A stretch of 64,000 nucleotides of DNA from Fen-330 sp050008465. GTDB taxonomy: Bacteria; Acidobacteriota; Terriglobia; Bryobacterales; Bryobacteraceae. Shown piece by piece: positions 41,645 to 50,690 of the stretch (its first letter is position 1; each line of letters begins with the position of its first letter). The translations under genes and the position numbers were made by a program. The stretch spans positions 1-64,000 of the forward strand of contig JBEKMO010000006.1 in the NCBI GenBank assembly GCA_050008465.1. The letters run 5' to 3'. The notes under the pieces are model-generated. The model was not told where the DNA came from. It was given only the letters and a program-made list of their open reading frames with translations, and did no database searches.

Positions 41645-43534
41645 ATGAGCCGCACTAACGAGCAGTCGTGGTCGTTGCCCGAGGTGCACGGCTCGGTGGG
41701 CGTGTCCCAGCACTCGATCTGGCGTCGCATGTTTGCCTTTGCGGGTCCAGCCTATCTGGTCAGCGTAGGCTACATGGATCCCGGCAACTGGGCCACGGAC
41801 CTGGAGGGTGGCGCGCGTTTCGGCTACCAGTTGCTCTGGGTGCTGGTGATGTCGAACCTGATGGCGATCCTGCTCCAGACGCTGTCGGCTCGACTGGGCA
41901 TCGCGAGCAACCGCGATCTGGCCCAGGCCTGCCGCGAGAGCTACCCCCGTCCGGTGAATCTGACGTTGTGGGCTCTCTGCGAGATCGCCATCGCCGCCTG
42001 CGACCTGGCCGAGGTGTTGGGCGCGGCCATCGGACTGAACCTGCTGTTCGGACTGCCCCTGCTCCCGGGGGTCCTGATCACTGCCTTGGACAGCCTGCTG
42101 CTGCTCTGGCTGTCACGGTTCGGCATCCGGGTGATCGAGAGCTTCGTCCTGGCGCTGATCACCGTGATGGGAGGCTGCTTCTTTGTGGAAATCGTGATGG
42201 CCAGACCGGTGTTTTCCGAGATTGCCACCGGCCTGATTCCCCGGCTCACCAACCAGAGCCTCTACGTCGCCATCGGCATCCTGGGCGCAACGGTGATGCC
42301 CCACAACCTGTACCTGCACTCAGCGCTGGTGCAGACCCGGCGCATCGGGGAGAGCCACTCCGAGAAGACGACTGCCTGCCGGTTCAATTTGGTGGATTCG
42401 CTGGTAGCGTTGAACGGCGCGATGCTGGTGAACGTCGCGATCCTGATCCTGGCGGGCGCCGTGTTCTTCAAGAACCACCTTGTAGTCACCGAAATCAAGC
42501 AGGCTTCTCATTTGCTTACGCCGCTGCTGGGCACGGCCCTCGCAAGCGTCTTGTTCGCTGTGGCGCTGATGTGTTCGGGCCTCTCCTCGACCATGACGGG
42601 CACCATGGCCGGCCAGATCGTCATGGAAGGATTCCTCTCCATCCGGATGCGCCCCTGGCTGCGACGCCTCACCACGCGCCTGGCGGCGATCACTCCGGCG
42701 GTGCTGACCATTTACATTGCGGGGGAACAGGGCACCTATCAACTGTTGATTCTCAGTCAGGTCATTCTCAGCCTTCAGCTTCCGTTTGCGGTGGTCCCGC
42801 TGATCCACTTCACCAGCGACCGTCGGCGGATGGGTGCCTTCGCGAATTCCGGCTGGGTCCGGCTGCTGGCCTGGCTGGTCGCGGTGATCATAGTTGGCCT
42901 GAACATTCGGCTGGCCTGGCTCGCGGTGAGTGAGTGGCTCGAAGCTGCGGGGGGCTACCGGCTGCTGCTGGTGTTCACGGTGATACCGCTGCTGGCCGGT
43001 TTGTTGGCGCTGTTGCTGTGGATCACCCTCCAGCCCTGGCTGCCGCGTTGGAGAATGAAGCGCCGCGAGGCCGTGGCCCTGCCGGAACCCACCGGGGGCG
43101 GGTTGGCTGTTCCGGTGTATCGCACCATCCTGGTCCCGCTCGACCACTCGGCGCGCGACCGCGCCGCCATCGCGCACGCCGCCGGCATGGCGAGGCTCCA
43201 CAACGCCAAGCTCTATCTCCTTCACATAGAAGAAGATGCCACCAGCCAGGTGTATGGGCCGCTGGCCTCGACAGCGGAGGTCGAGGCGGGTGCCCGCTAC
43301 CTGGACGACATCCTGGAATCCCTGCGCGCACAGGGGATTCAAGTGGAGGTCGCCGTCGGGTATTCTCGCGACCCGAAGGAGGAGATTGTACGCTTCGCGC
43401 GCCAGATCAAGCCAGACCTCGTAGTGATGGGCGCCCACGGTCACAGAGGCATCCAGGACTTGGTCTTCGGCCAGACGATCAACGGCGTGCGGCATGCCCT
43501 GGATACCCCCATCCTGATCGTGCGCGACGAGTAG
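41645..43534 (+). CDS. mntH: NRAMP-family Mn/Fe transporter fused to a UspA domain
   Basis: A 629-residue protein. Residues 1-430 form an NRAMP metal-proton symporter with the substrate motifs DPGN (45-48) and MPHN (218-221). After a last helix pair, a universal-stress domain follows (about 490-629): TILVPLDHS, LYLLHIEEDA and the ATP-binding-type VVMGAHGHRGIQDLVFGQTI. The fused domain may sense nucleotide or stress and gate transport. It stands alone on the plus strand. Confidence 0.9.
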   Translation: MSRTNEQSWSLPEVHGSVGVSQHSIWRRMFAFAGPAYLVSVGYMDPGNWATDLEGGARFGYQLLWVLVMSNLMAILLQTLSARLGIASNRDLAQACRESYPRPVNLTLWALCEIAIAACDLAEVLGAAIGLNLLFGLPLLPGVLITALDSLLLLWLSRFGIRVIESFVLALITVMGGCFFVEIVMARPVFSEIATGLIPRLTNQSLYVAIGILGATVMPHNLYLHSALVQTRRIGESHSEKTTACRFNLVDSLVALNGAMLVNVAILILAGAVFFKNHLVVTEIKQASHLLTPLLGTALASVLFAVALMCSGLSSTMTGTMAGQIVMEGFLSIRMRPWLRRLTTRLAAITPAVLTIYIAGEQGTYQLLILSQVILSLQLPFAVVPLIHFTSDRRRMGAFANSGWVRLLAWLVAVIIVGLNIRLAWLAVSEWLEAAGGYRLLLVFTVIPLLAGLLALLLWITLQPWLPRWRMKRREAVALPEPTGGGLAVPVYRTILVPLDHSARDRAAIAHAAGMARLHNAKLYLLHIEEDATSQVYGPLASTAEVEAGARYLDDILESLRAQGIQVEVAVGYSRDPKEEIVRFARQIKPDLVVMGAHGHRGIQDLVFGQTINGVRHALDTPILIVRDE

Positions 43535-43714
43535 GAGCCCGTGGCACGGACTTCAGTCTGTGCAGGACTTTCACCACGGGCTGGTAGCACCTGACCGGAT
43601 CGGAGTAGGATTGTCCCGGTCCTGTGTCGGGTGGACACAGAGCGGACGCATCCCCGCCTGATTCTGCATCATCTTTAGTGGCAACCGGATTGCTCTACGA
43701 CTGCCGGTGCTTTC

Positions 43715-44260
43715 ATGCGCAGAATAGCTCTCTTTGCAGTTTTGGCTCTATCGTTGGCCGCCCTGCTGCCGGCCGCCACCCTCCAGAAGCTCAGCCTTGG
43801 TGACATGAGTCAGAAATCCACCGCCATCGTTCGCGCCCGGGTTCTGAGCTCCTACGCCCAGCAGCATGGTTCGCTCATTTACACGCACTACCGTATTCAG
43901 GTATCCGAGTGGTGGAAAGGGAGTGGGGCGACGGCTCTCGACGTGGTTGTACCCGGCGGCCTGGCGGGCGGCCTGCGGCAGACGTTTTCGGGCGCCCCCC
44001 AGCTCCCCTCGGGCGGCGAGCTCGTGCTCTTCTTGTGGACCGGATCCAGCGGGCTGACGCATATCATTGGCCTCTCGCAGGGGCTTTTCAAGGTGCAACG
44101 CGACGCGAGCGGAGAGATCATGGCCACGCGGGCAGCCTCGACCGAGACGATGCTGGACCCCGCCAGCGGCCGCAGCGTGGGCGATGAGGCGCTGGCGTTT
44201 CGCCTGAGTGACCTGCACCAGCGCGTGAGCGCCGCAATTTCGTCGGGAGGCCAAAAGTGA
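43715..44260 (+). CDS. Secreted protein preceding the matrixin-like protease
   Basis: A 181-residue protein with a signal peptide (1-20, LLPAATLQK). It has a beta-rich body (STAIVRARVLSSYAQ, YTHYRIQVSEWWKGSG, ELVLFLWTGSSGLTHI). Its end overlaps the protease start by 4 bases, so it may be a partner or inhibitor; that is inferred from coupling alone. Confidence 0.65.
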   Translation: MRRIALFAVLALSLAALLPAATLQKLSLGDMSQKSTAIVRARVLSSYAQQHGSLIYTHYRIQVSEWWKGSGATALDVVVPGGLAGGLRQTFSGAPQLPSGGELVLFLWTGSSGLTHIIGLSQGLFKVQRDASGEIMATRAASTETMLDPASGRSVGDEALAFRLSDLHQRVSAAISSGGQK

Positions 44261-46812
44261 ACCCGGCACCGAGAGCGATCAGGCGTTCGGCGGTATTGGC
44301 GCTGGCGATGGCCGGGCTGGCTGCAACCGCTTCCGGCTACTACCATTTCCTGCATTACGCGACTGCGGCCGGCTCCTACACCCCCATCCCGGAGAAGTTC
44401 GACCTAGCCGCCCTGCACAACAACACGCTCTATTACTTTGTTTCCGATTCGGGCCCTGCCAAGCTGGCCCCCGGGGACAGCTTCGCGGCGCTGCTGAGCC
44501 AGATCCGGCTGGCCGGCCAAACCTGGAACGGGGTCCGCACCTCGGATCTGCGGCTGGCCTATGGCGGCTTGTTTCCGGCGGGCGCCACGCAATCGACGCC
44601 CCGCATGGAAGTGGTTTTCGAGGAGTTGCCTCCCGGCTTGCTCGGGATGGGTGGACCCACCGCCCGCGCCGACATCGCCTCCGGACCCAACGGGTCCTTC
44701 GTTCCGATCCTTCGCTCGACCGTCGTCCTGACCCCCGATTTCTCCGCACTGCCCAGCTACGCCAGTTCTCCGAACGATACTCTGCTGACCGTCATCCACG
44801 AGATGGGTCACGCGTTGGGTTTGCAGCACACGCTGACTTCCAGCGCCATGTCCACCGAGGTCACCCGGGCGACCACCAAAGCCCTGCCGCTGGCCGCTGA
44901 CGACATCGCTGGCCTCTCCCTGCTGTACCCCAATGCGGCGTTCGCGGCTCAGTTCGGCAGCCTTTCCGGACGGGTCACCATGTCGGGCAGCGGCGTTCAT
45001 CTGGCGTCGGTCGTAGCGATAAACCCCTCAGGACCGGCGGTGAGCGCACTGACGAACCCCGACGGCACCTACCGCATCGACGGGCTGCTACCCAGCGAAT
45101 ACTACGTGTACGTTCATCCCCTGCCTCCCTCCGTGCAATCCGACCTCGGCCCCACGGAGATCGTGCTGCCCCTGAATTCCGATGGCCGATCGATCCCCGC
45201 AAGCGATCCATTCGGCACGCAGTTCTATCCCGGCACTCAGGACCAGAAGCAAGCCCTCAGGGTACGGGTTGCGTCAGGGGCCACTGCTTCCGGAATCGAC
45301 TTTTCGGTCGACCGGCGGGCCGCTCCCAGGATTTACGGCATCACGACATACAGCTTTCCGGTCTGGAATGCTGTACATCCGGCTTTCGAGGACTTCGACA
45401 TCCCCAGCCGATGGCTGGTGGCTAGCGGATCGGGACTGTTGTCGAACGGCGCTGTGATGCCGGGCCTGGGCGTCTCGGTGCTCGGCGATGCGGCCACTGT
45501 GCCGCCCAAGGGCGTCTACCCTTACTACCTGGACCCCTACGACTATCTTCAGGTGAATCTCTTGTTTACCCCGTTCTCCGGGGAAGGGCCCAGGCACCTG
45601 GTGTTTTCGGCCGGGGATGAGGTCTGTGTATTGCCGTCCGGCATCACCCTGGTGAGCCAGTCGCCGCCCTCGGTCACTTCCGTCACCCCGGGCGTCGATT
45701 CCACAGGCAGTCGAATCGTTACCATTTCCGGCAAGGCACTCACGGCGACTACACGCATTCTGTTTGACGGGCTGCTCGCCGCGGTAGACAGCTTTGATGA
45801 GTTGGCTGGCGAGATGGTCGTCACGCCGCCTCCGGGCGCTTCCAACTACCGGGCCAACGTCGTCGCTTTGAACGCCGACGGCCAGACTTCCCTGTTCGGC
45901 CAGGACCCGCCCACGTACACCTATGATCCGAGCGCCGCGCCGTCGATCTCCCTATCGCCGAATTCCCTTCCCGCTGGCGCCGAAGCGATGATCGAGGTCA
46001 CTGGTGTGAACACGAACTTCACCGACGGCGAGACCTGGCTTGGTCTTGGCTCGAGCGATGTTTGGGTGAAGCGGCTGTGGGTGCTTAGCCCAACGCAGTT
46101 GCGCGCCGAAGTGGTGGTCTCCGCTGCGGCGCCCGCCGGCAACACGCTGGTCAGCGCAACCTCGGGCTTCCAGGTGATCTCGCAACCCGCGGCATTCCAG
46201 ATCCTGCCCGGCAACCCCCAAGCCGTGGTGGCCAGCTCCGACCTGGTGAACGCGGTGACCCAGGAGCCATGGGTGTACCCCGGCGCCATGGCGAAGCTCT
46301 CGGTCTCGAATCTGCCTGCCGACGCCAATCCGACCGTGACACTTAACGGCGTCGCCGCCAGTGTCGTTGCTCTGGGCGAGAAACAGATCACTTTCCAGGT
46401 GCCGGCAAGCCTCAGTCCGGGTCAGGCGGTGCTGCAGCTCCAAGTCGGCGCGTCAGCGAGTTATCCGATTGTGGTTTGGATCGATCCCCCGCCCCCGGTA
46501 GTCACCGCGGTGCTCGACTCCGGCGTGCCGCTGGATTCCAGCCTCGCCGCCCGCGCGGGCGATCTGCTGACTATCCAGGTCTCTGGTCTTGCGGATGCCG
46601 GAGCAACCGTTGCCGAAAGCCGCCTCCACGTGAGCGTGGGTGGCATCGACCAGACGCTTGGAGGTCCGGCCCTGCCCGCGCCCGACGCACCGGGCCAGCA
46701 TCAGATCCTGATCCTGCTGTCGGAGCTGGTTCCGGCCGGCCCGCAGCCGCTCACCGTATCCATCGACTACCGCACCTCTGCGCCTTACACCATAGCGGTA
46801 CAGGGCCAGTAG
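44257..46812 (+). CDS. Secreted matrixin-like (M10-type) metalloprotease with IPT/TIG domains
   Basis: An 851-residue protein, starting with GTG. A signal peptide is followed by a catalytic domain with the zinc motif HEMGHALGLQH (HExxHxxGxxH, about 181-191) and a Met-turn-like SAMS just after. A carboxypeptidase-regulatory-like domain follows (about 225-350: GTYRIDGLLPSEYYVYV). At least two IPT/TIG beta domains (about 465-540 and later) make up the rest. It probably acts outside the cell. Confidence 0.8.
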   Translation: MNPAPRAIRRSAVLALAMAGLAATASGYYHFLHYATAAGSYTPIPEKFDLAALHNNTLYYFVSDSGPAKLAPGDSFAALLSQIRLAGQTWNGVRTSDLRLAYGGLFPAGATQSTPRMEVVFEELPPGLLGMGGPTARADIASGPNGSFVPILRSTVVLTPDFSALPSYASSPNDTLLTVIHEMGHALGLQHTLTSSAMSTEVTRATTKALPLAADDIAGLSLLYPNAAFAAQFGSLSGRVTMSGSGVHLASVVAINPSGPAVSALTNPDGTYRIDGLLPSEYYVYVHPLPPSVQSDLGPTEIVLPLNSDGRSIPASDPFGTQFYPGTQDQKQALRVRVASGATASGIDFSVDRRAAPRIYGITTYSFPVWNAVHPAFEDFDIPSRWLVASGSGLLSNGAVMPGLGVSVLGDAATVPPKGVYPYYLDPYDYLQVNLLFTPFSGEGPRHLVFSAGDEVCVLPSGITLVSQSPPSVTSVTPGVDSTGSRIVTISGKALTATTRILFDGLLAAVDSFDELAGEMVVTPPPGASNYRANVVALNADGQTSLFGQDPPTYTYDPSAAPSISLSPNSLPAGAEAMIEVTGVNTNFTDGETWLGLGSSDVWVKRLWVLSPTQLRAEVVVSAAAPAGNTLVSATSGFQVISQPAAFQILPGNPQAVVASSDLVNAVTQEPWVYPGAMAKLSVSNLPADANPTVTLNGVAASVVALGEKQITFQVPASLSPGQAVLQLQVGASASYPIVVWIDPPPPVVTAVLDSGVPLDSSLAARAGDLLTIQVSGLADAGATVAESRLHVSVGGIDQTLGGPALPAPDAPGQHQILILLSELVPAGPQPLTVSIDYRTSAPYTIAVQGQ

Positions 46813-46822
46813 GGCGGCTGGA

Positions 46823-47665
46823 ATGCTGTTCGTTCTCGCGATGGCCCTGCTGGCCGCCAATCCGCTGGCAGTTGTGCGCAAGCCGGCCGCAAACATGTAT
46901 TCCGCCGCTACCGAGCAGGCCGACGTAGTGTCCCAGGCCATCTACGGCAGCAACGTTGCCCTGCTGGAGGAGAAACGTGGCTGGGCCAGAGTCCGCACCG
47001 CGGACGATTACGCCGGTTGGATGCCCGAGACGTCTTTCCAGCGGCTGCCGGCAGGCCAGGAGCCCTATGCCACAGAGGGCCGCGTGGCGCAAGTCCAGGC
47101 CCTGTTCGCCAACCTGTACCAGGAGCCGGACGTCACGCCGCATCAGCCCGTGCTGACCGTCCCGTTCGAGACGCGCTTGCTGATTCTCGCTGAGCCGAAG
47201 GACAACCAGCGCTGGCTCGAAGTTCGCCTGGTCGATGGTGGAGCCGCCTGGGTCCAGCGCGGCGACGTCACCTTCGAAACTGCCGCGATGCCCGTACCCG
47301 CCGTCATCACGCTCAGCAAGCGCTTTCTGGGCTTGCCGTATCTCTGGGGCGGGACCTCAACCTTCGGTTTCGACTGCTCGGGCTTCGTCCAGATGCTGTG
47401 CCGCCGGCGCGGCATCCTCATCCCGCGCGACGCCCAGCCGCAAGCCGGCTGGAGCGGCTTCGCGCCGGTGGAGCGCAAAGACCTGCAACCTGGGGACCTG
47501 CTCTACTTCGGCCAGCCCGCCGGGAAGATCACCCACGCTGGCATGTACCTGGGCGACAACCAGTTCATCAGCGCGACGACCCATAACCAGCCGGCAGTCC
47601 GCATCGATCGCCTCGATGATCCATACTGGTCTCAACTGTTCGTCGCGGCCCGGAGGCTGAAGTGA
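46823..47665 (+). CDS. NlpC/P60 cell-wall endopeptidase with SH3 domains
   Basis: A 280-residue protein with an N-terminal hydrophobic signal. Two SH3-type segments (about 20-150) are followed by the catalytic NlpC/P60 domain: FDCSGFVQMLCRRRG (catalytic Cys), THAGMYLGDNQFISAT (His region). It cleaves D-Glu to diaminopimelate bonds in wall peptides. The next gene, a dipeptide epimerase, would take up the products. Confidence 0.88.
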   Translation: MLFVLAMALLAANPLAVVRKPAANMYSAATEQADVVSQAIYGSNVALLEEKRGWARVRTADDYAGWMPETSFQRLPAGQEPYATEGRVAQVQALFANLYQEPDVTPHQPVLTVPFETRLLILAEPKDNQRWLEVRLVDGGAAWVQRGDVTFETAAMPVPAVITLSKRFLGLPYLWGGTSTFGFDCSGFVQMLCRRRGILIPRDAQPQAGWSGFAPVERKDLQPGDLLYFGQPAGKITHAGMYLGDNQFISATTHNQPAVRIDRLDDPYWSQLFVAARRLK

Positions 47666-48747
47666 ATCGCAGAGAGTGGATGGGAACGCTGGCGGCCGTC
47701 CCGCTGGCCGCGCGCGGGGCCACGCAGTCCACGACGGTCGAATCCAAGGTGGTGCGACTGAACCTGCGCCACACCTGGACCACCACCATGTCCTCCAGCC
47801 AGTACCGGGAAACGCTGCACCTGCGTTACATCCGGGACGGAGTCACCGGCGTCGGCGAAGGCGCACCCATTGTCCGCTACAACGAGGACGCCAGTTCCGC
47901 AACAGCGGCCGTCCGCTCCGTGCGCGACCTGCTCGGCTCGGCCGATCCCTGGCAGTTCTCGAAGGTCATGGCGCAAGTCTTCAGCCGCATCGATGGCCAG
48001 TTCGCCGCCAAGGCCGCCATCGACATCGCGCTGCTGGACTGGATCGGCCAGAAGCTCGGCGTGCCGCTGTACCGCTACTTCGGCCTGGACCCGCGCGATG
48101 CGCCCGTAACTACTTTCTCCATCGGAATCGATACGCCCGAGGTCACGCGCCAGAAGGTGCGCGAGGCCGAGCCCTTCCCGATCCTCAAAATCAAGGTCGG
48201 GCTGGATACCGACGAGGCCACCATCGCGGCCGTCCGCAGCGTCACCCACAAGCCCCTGCGCGTGGACGCCAACGAGGGCTGGAAGGACAAGGAGGAAGCG
48301 GTCCGCAAGATCAACTGGCTGGAGAAACAGGGCGTCGAGTTCGTCGAGCAGCCCATGCCCGCCGCCATGGCCGAGGAGATGCGCTGGGTGCACAGCCGCG
48401 TGCACATCCCGATCATCGCCGACGAAGCCTGCCTGCACCCAGCCGATATTCCCAAGCTGGCCGGCATCTACGACGGTGTGAACGTCAAGCTGGACAAGTG
48501 CGGCGGCATCCTGGAAGCCTGGCGCATGATCCAGGTGGCCAAGTCGCTGGGCTTGAAGACCATGCTGGGCTGCATGATTTCGAGTTCGGTCTCGGTCACA
48601 GCGGCGGCACACCTCGCACCGCTGGTGGACTATGCCGACCTGGACGGCAACCTGCTCATCGCCAACGATCCTTATTCCGGCGTCCAGGTCGAGCGTGGCA
48701 AACTCATTCTGCCGGAACGCCCGGGTCTGGGCCTGAGGCCGGCGTGA
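47662..48747 (+). CDS. Dipeptide (L-Ala-D/L-Glu) epimerase of the enolase superfamily
   Basis: A 361-residue protein starting MNRREWMGTLAA, Tat-like. It has the superfamily motifs KIKVG (catalytic Lys), DANEGW, EQP and DEA, and a later DKCGG. These fit an epimerase acting on L-Ala-D-Glu from wall turnover. The start overlaps the NlpC stop by 4 bases, supporting a wall-peptide recycling role. The Tat-like signal is unusual for the family. Confidence 0.8.
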   Translation: MNRREWMGTLAAVPLAARGATQSTTVESKVVRLNLRHTWTTTMSSSQYRETLHLRYIRDGVTGVGEGAPIVRYNEDASSATAAVRSVRDLLGSADPWQFSKVMAQVFSRIDGQFAAKAAIDIALLDWIGQKLGVPLYRYFGLDPRDAPVTTFSIGIDTPEVTRQKVREAEPFPILKIKVGLDTDEATIAAVRSVTHKPLRVDANEGWKDKEEAVRKINWLEKQGVEFVEQPMPAAMAEEMRWVHSRVHIPIIADEACLHPADIPKLAGIYDGVNVKLDKCGGILEAWRMIQVAKSLGLKTMLGCMISSSVSVTAAAHLAPLVDYADLDGNLLIANDPYSGVQVERGKLILPERPGLGLRPA

Positions 48748-50071
48748 CCAGGGCGCGCGGCACCAGATCGATGGTCTGGAGCGGTTCGATTTCCTGCTCC
48801 GAGCCGGCTTTCAACTCGCGGAACCTGCGCGCACTCACAAACACGCGCTTTTCCAGGGAACCCACCGCATCGTTGTAGGATTCCACGGCTTTCCCCAGCC
48901 CCTTGCGAAGACCCTCGAAGTGCCCGGCCAGCGTCCACAATCGGTCGTATAGCTCTGTGCCCAGATCGCTGATCGCCTGCGCATTCTTCGCCAGGCTCTC
49001 CTGCTTCCATCCGTAGGCGACGGCTTTCAACAGCGCAATCAGAGTTGTCGGCGTGGCCAGGATCACTCGCTCTTCCGCGCCGAATTCGATGAGGCTGGGG
49101 TCCTGCTCCAGCGCCGCGCTGAAGAACACCTCGCCGGGCAGGAACATCACCACGAACTCCGGCGCGGGCGTGAACTGCGCCCAGTAGGTCTTGGTGGCGA
49201 GCGCCGCGATGTGCGCCCGCACCTGCCGCGCGTGCTCCTTGAGCCGTTCGGTTCTGGTGGCCTCGTCGGGCGCCTCCAGTGCGTCCAGATAGGCCATCAG
49301 TGGCGTCTTTGCGTCCACCACCACGCGCTTGCTGTTGGGCAAAGAGATCACCATGTCCGGGCGCAGCCGCCCGCCCTCCGCGCTGGCCGATTCCTGCTGC
49401 ACGAAGTCGCAGTATTCGATCATGCCGGCCATCTCGACCACGCGCTGGAGCTGGATTTCGCCCCACCGCCCGCGCGCCTTGGGCGTGCGCAGCGCCGAGA
49501 CCAGGTTGGCCGTCTCCGCCTGCAACCGCAACTGCGCACCCGCCATCGACTCCACCTGCTGTCGCAGCCCGGCGTAGGCGTCCACGCGGTTCTTCTCGAG
49601 CTCGCGGAGTTCCCGATCCACCTTCTCCAGCGATTCGCCGATGGGCTTCACCAGTTCCTGAACCGCCGTCTGCCGGCTTTCCAGTTCGCTCTTCGCGCCA
49701 GCCTGGAATTTCTCGAGCGTTGCCTTGGCTAGCTCCAGGAAGGCCTGGTTGTTGCTCTTCAACGCGTCGCCGGACAGCGCCTTAAACGCTTCGCCCAGCT
49801 TCTGCCGCGCGTCCTCGAGAGCGTCGAGCCGCGCCTTCAGCTCCGCCTCGGACACCTTGAGCCCGTTGCGCTCCTTCTCCAGCGCGTCCATCCGCACCTT
49901 CGCTTCCTTGAGCTGCGCATCCAGCTCCTGAATCTGCCGCTCTCTGGCCAGCAGCCTTTCTTCGAGCACGGCGCGCTGCGAGCGAAAATACAGCCACGCG
50001 GCGATCGCTCCACCGACCGCTCCCCCGAACAGCCACAGTAGTGTTTCCATCAGGACGGTGTCCAGCGCCAT
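48704..50071 (-). CDS. rmuC: DNA recombination protein RmuC
   Basis: A 455-residue protein. An N-terminal membrane helix (about 8-28, LLWLFGGAVGGAIAAWLYF) and a long coiled coil (about 35-170) lead to the RmuC core (about 195-400): GRWGEIQLQRVVEMAGM, RLRPDMVISLPNSKRVVVDA. RmuC limits recombination at inverted repeats and restricts foreign DNA. It overlaps the end of the convergent epimerase gene by 44 bases. Confidence 0.9.
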   Translation of the reverse strand: MALDTVLMETLLWLFGGAVGGAIAAWLYFRSQRAVLEERLLARERQIQELDAQLKEAKVRMDALEKERNGLKVSEAELKARLDALEDARQKLGEAFKALSGDALKSNNQAFLELAKATLEKFQAGAKSELESRQTAVQELVKPIGESLEKVDRELRELEKNRVDAYAGLRQQVESMAGAQLRLQAETANLVSALRTPKARGRWGEIQLQRVVEMAGMIEYCDFVQQESASAEGGRLRPDMVISLPNSKRVVVDAKTPLMAYLDALEAPDEATRTERLKEHARQVRAHIAALATKTYWAQFTPAPEFVVMFLPGEVFFSAALEQDPSLIEFGAEERVILATPTTLIALLKAVAYGWKQESLAKNAQAISDLGTELYDRLWTLAGHFEGLRKGLGKAVESYNDAVGSLEKRVFVSARRFRELKAGSEQEIEPLQTIDLVPRALVTPASGPDPGVPAE

Positions 50072-50195
50072 TCTACTAGATTTCGGATGGAATGGCGGCA
50101 CCCGTGCCGGGCTCCCGACGGTTGACTTCCCTCCCCCGGCGTGCCATCGTAGTCATGACTGGCATGAGCTGCGATTTGGCGAACGGGAGGGATTC

Positions 50196-50558
50196 ATGAG
50201 TCTCAAACTGGACACTCGTCAAGTGGGCGATGTGGCGGTAGTCGATCTGAGTGGCCGGATTACCCTTGGGGAGGCGGCCGGCGAGTTGCGGGAAAACCTC
50301 AAGGAATTGCTTGCGCAAGGCCACAGCAACATTGTGCTCAACCTCGCCGATGTCGGCTACATCGACAGCTCCGGTCTCGGCGAACTGGTCGGCGGCTTCG
50401 CCAGCGTCAGCAGTCGCGGCGGCCGCCTGAAGCTGCTGCACCTGAAGGGGCGCGCGTTGGAGCTCATGCAGATCACCAAGCTGTACAGCGTCTTCGAGAC
50501 TTTCTCGGACGAGGCTGAGGCGGTGCGGAGCTTCCAGGCCCGCGCGACGTCGGCATAG
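50196..50558 (+). CDS. STAS-domain anti-sigma-factor antagonist
   Basis: A 120-residue protein, starting with ATG after a GGGAGG site. The STAS fold is clear: GDVAVVDLSGRITLGEAAGE, VLNLADVGYIDSSGLGELVG, with the phospho-acceptor Ser in the DSSGLG motif. Such proteins bind an anti-sigma kinase when unphosphorylated. A Ser/Thr kinase gene follows. Confidence 0.88.
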   Translation: MSLKLDTRQVGDVAVVDLSGRITLGEAAGELRENLKELLAQGHSNIVLNLADVGYIDSSGLGELVGGFASVSSRGGRLKLLHLKGRALELMQITKLYSVFETFSDEAEAVRSFQARATSA

Positions 50559-50597
50559 CCTCGAAATCCCGGCGCAACCAAGCTCTTCCATCGGCCA

Positions 50598-50619
50598 CAG
50601 GGCGCTTTGAGACGCCCTG
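50598..50619. terminator. Hairpin after the STAS gene
   Basis: CAGGGCG pairs with CGCCCTG around an 8-base loop, 40 bases after the stop. No T run follows, so it may be only a weak or Rho-dependent end. Confidence 0.4.
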
Positions 50620-50690
50620 CGCCTAAGACCCCGTCCGAGATGTGCCGATTCTTCTAGCAGGGATTTCGTCCGGGCGGCCACTGGCCTATA

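Noticed and set aside
43536..43585. GCCCGTGG/CCACGGGC pairing after the NRAMP gene as a terminator
   Set aside because: The loop is about 28 bases and no T run follows, so it is too weak to annotate.
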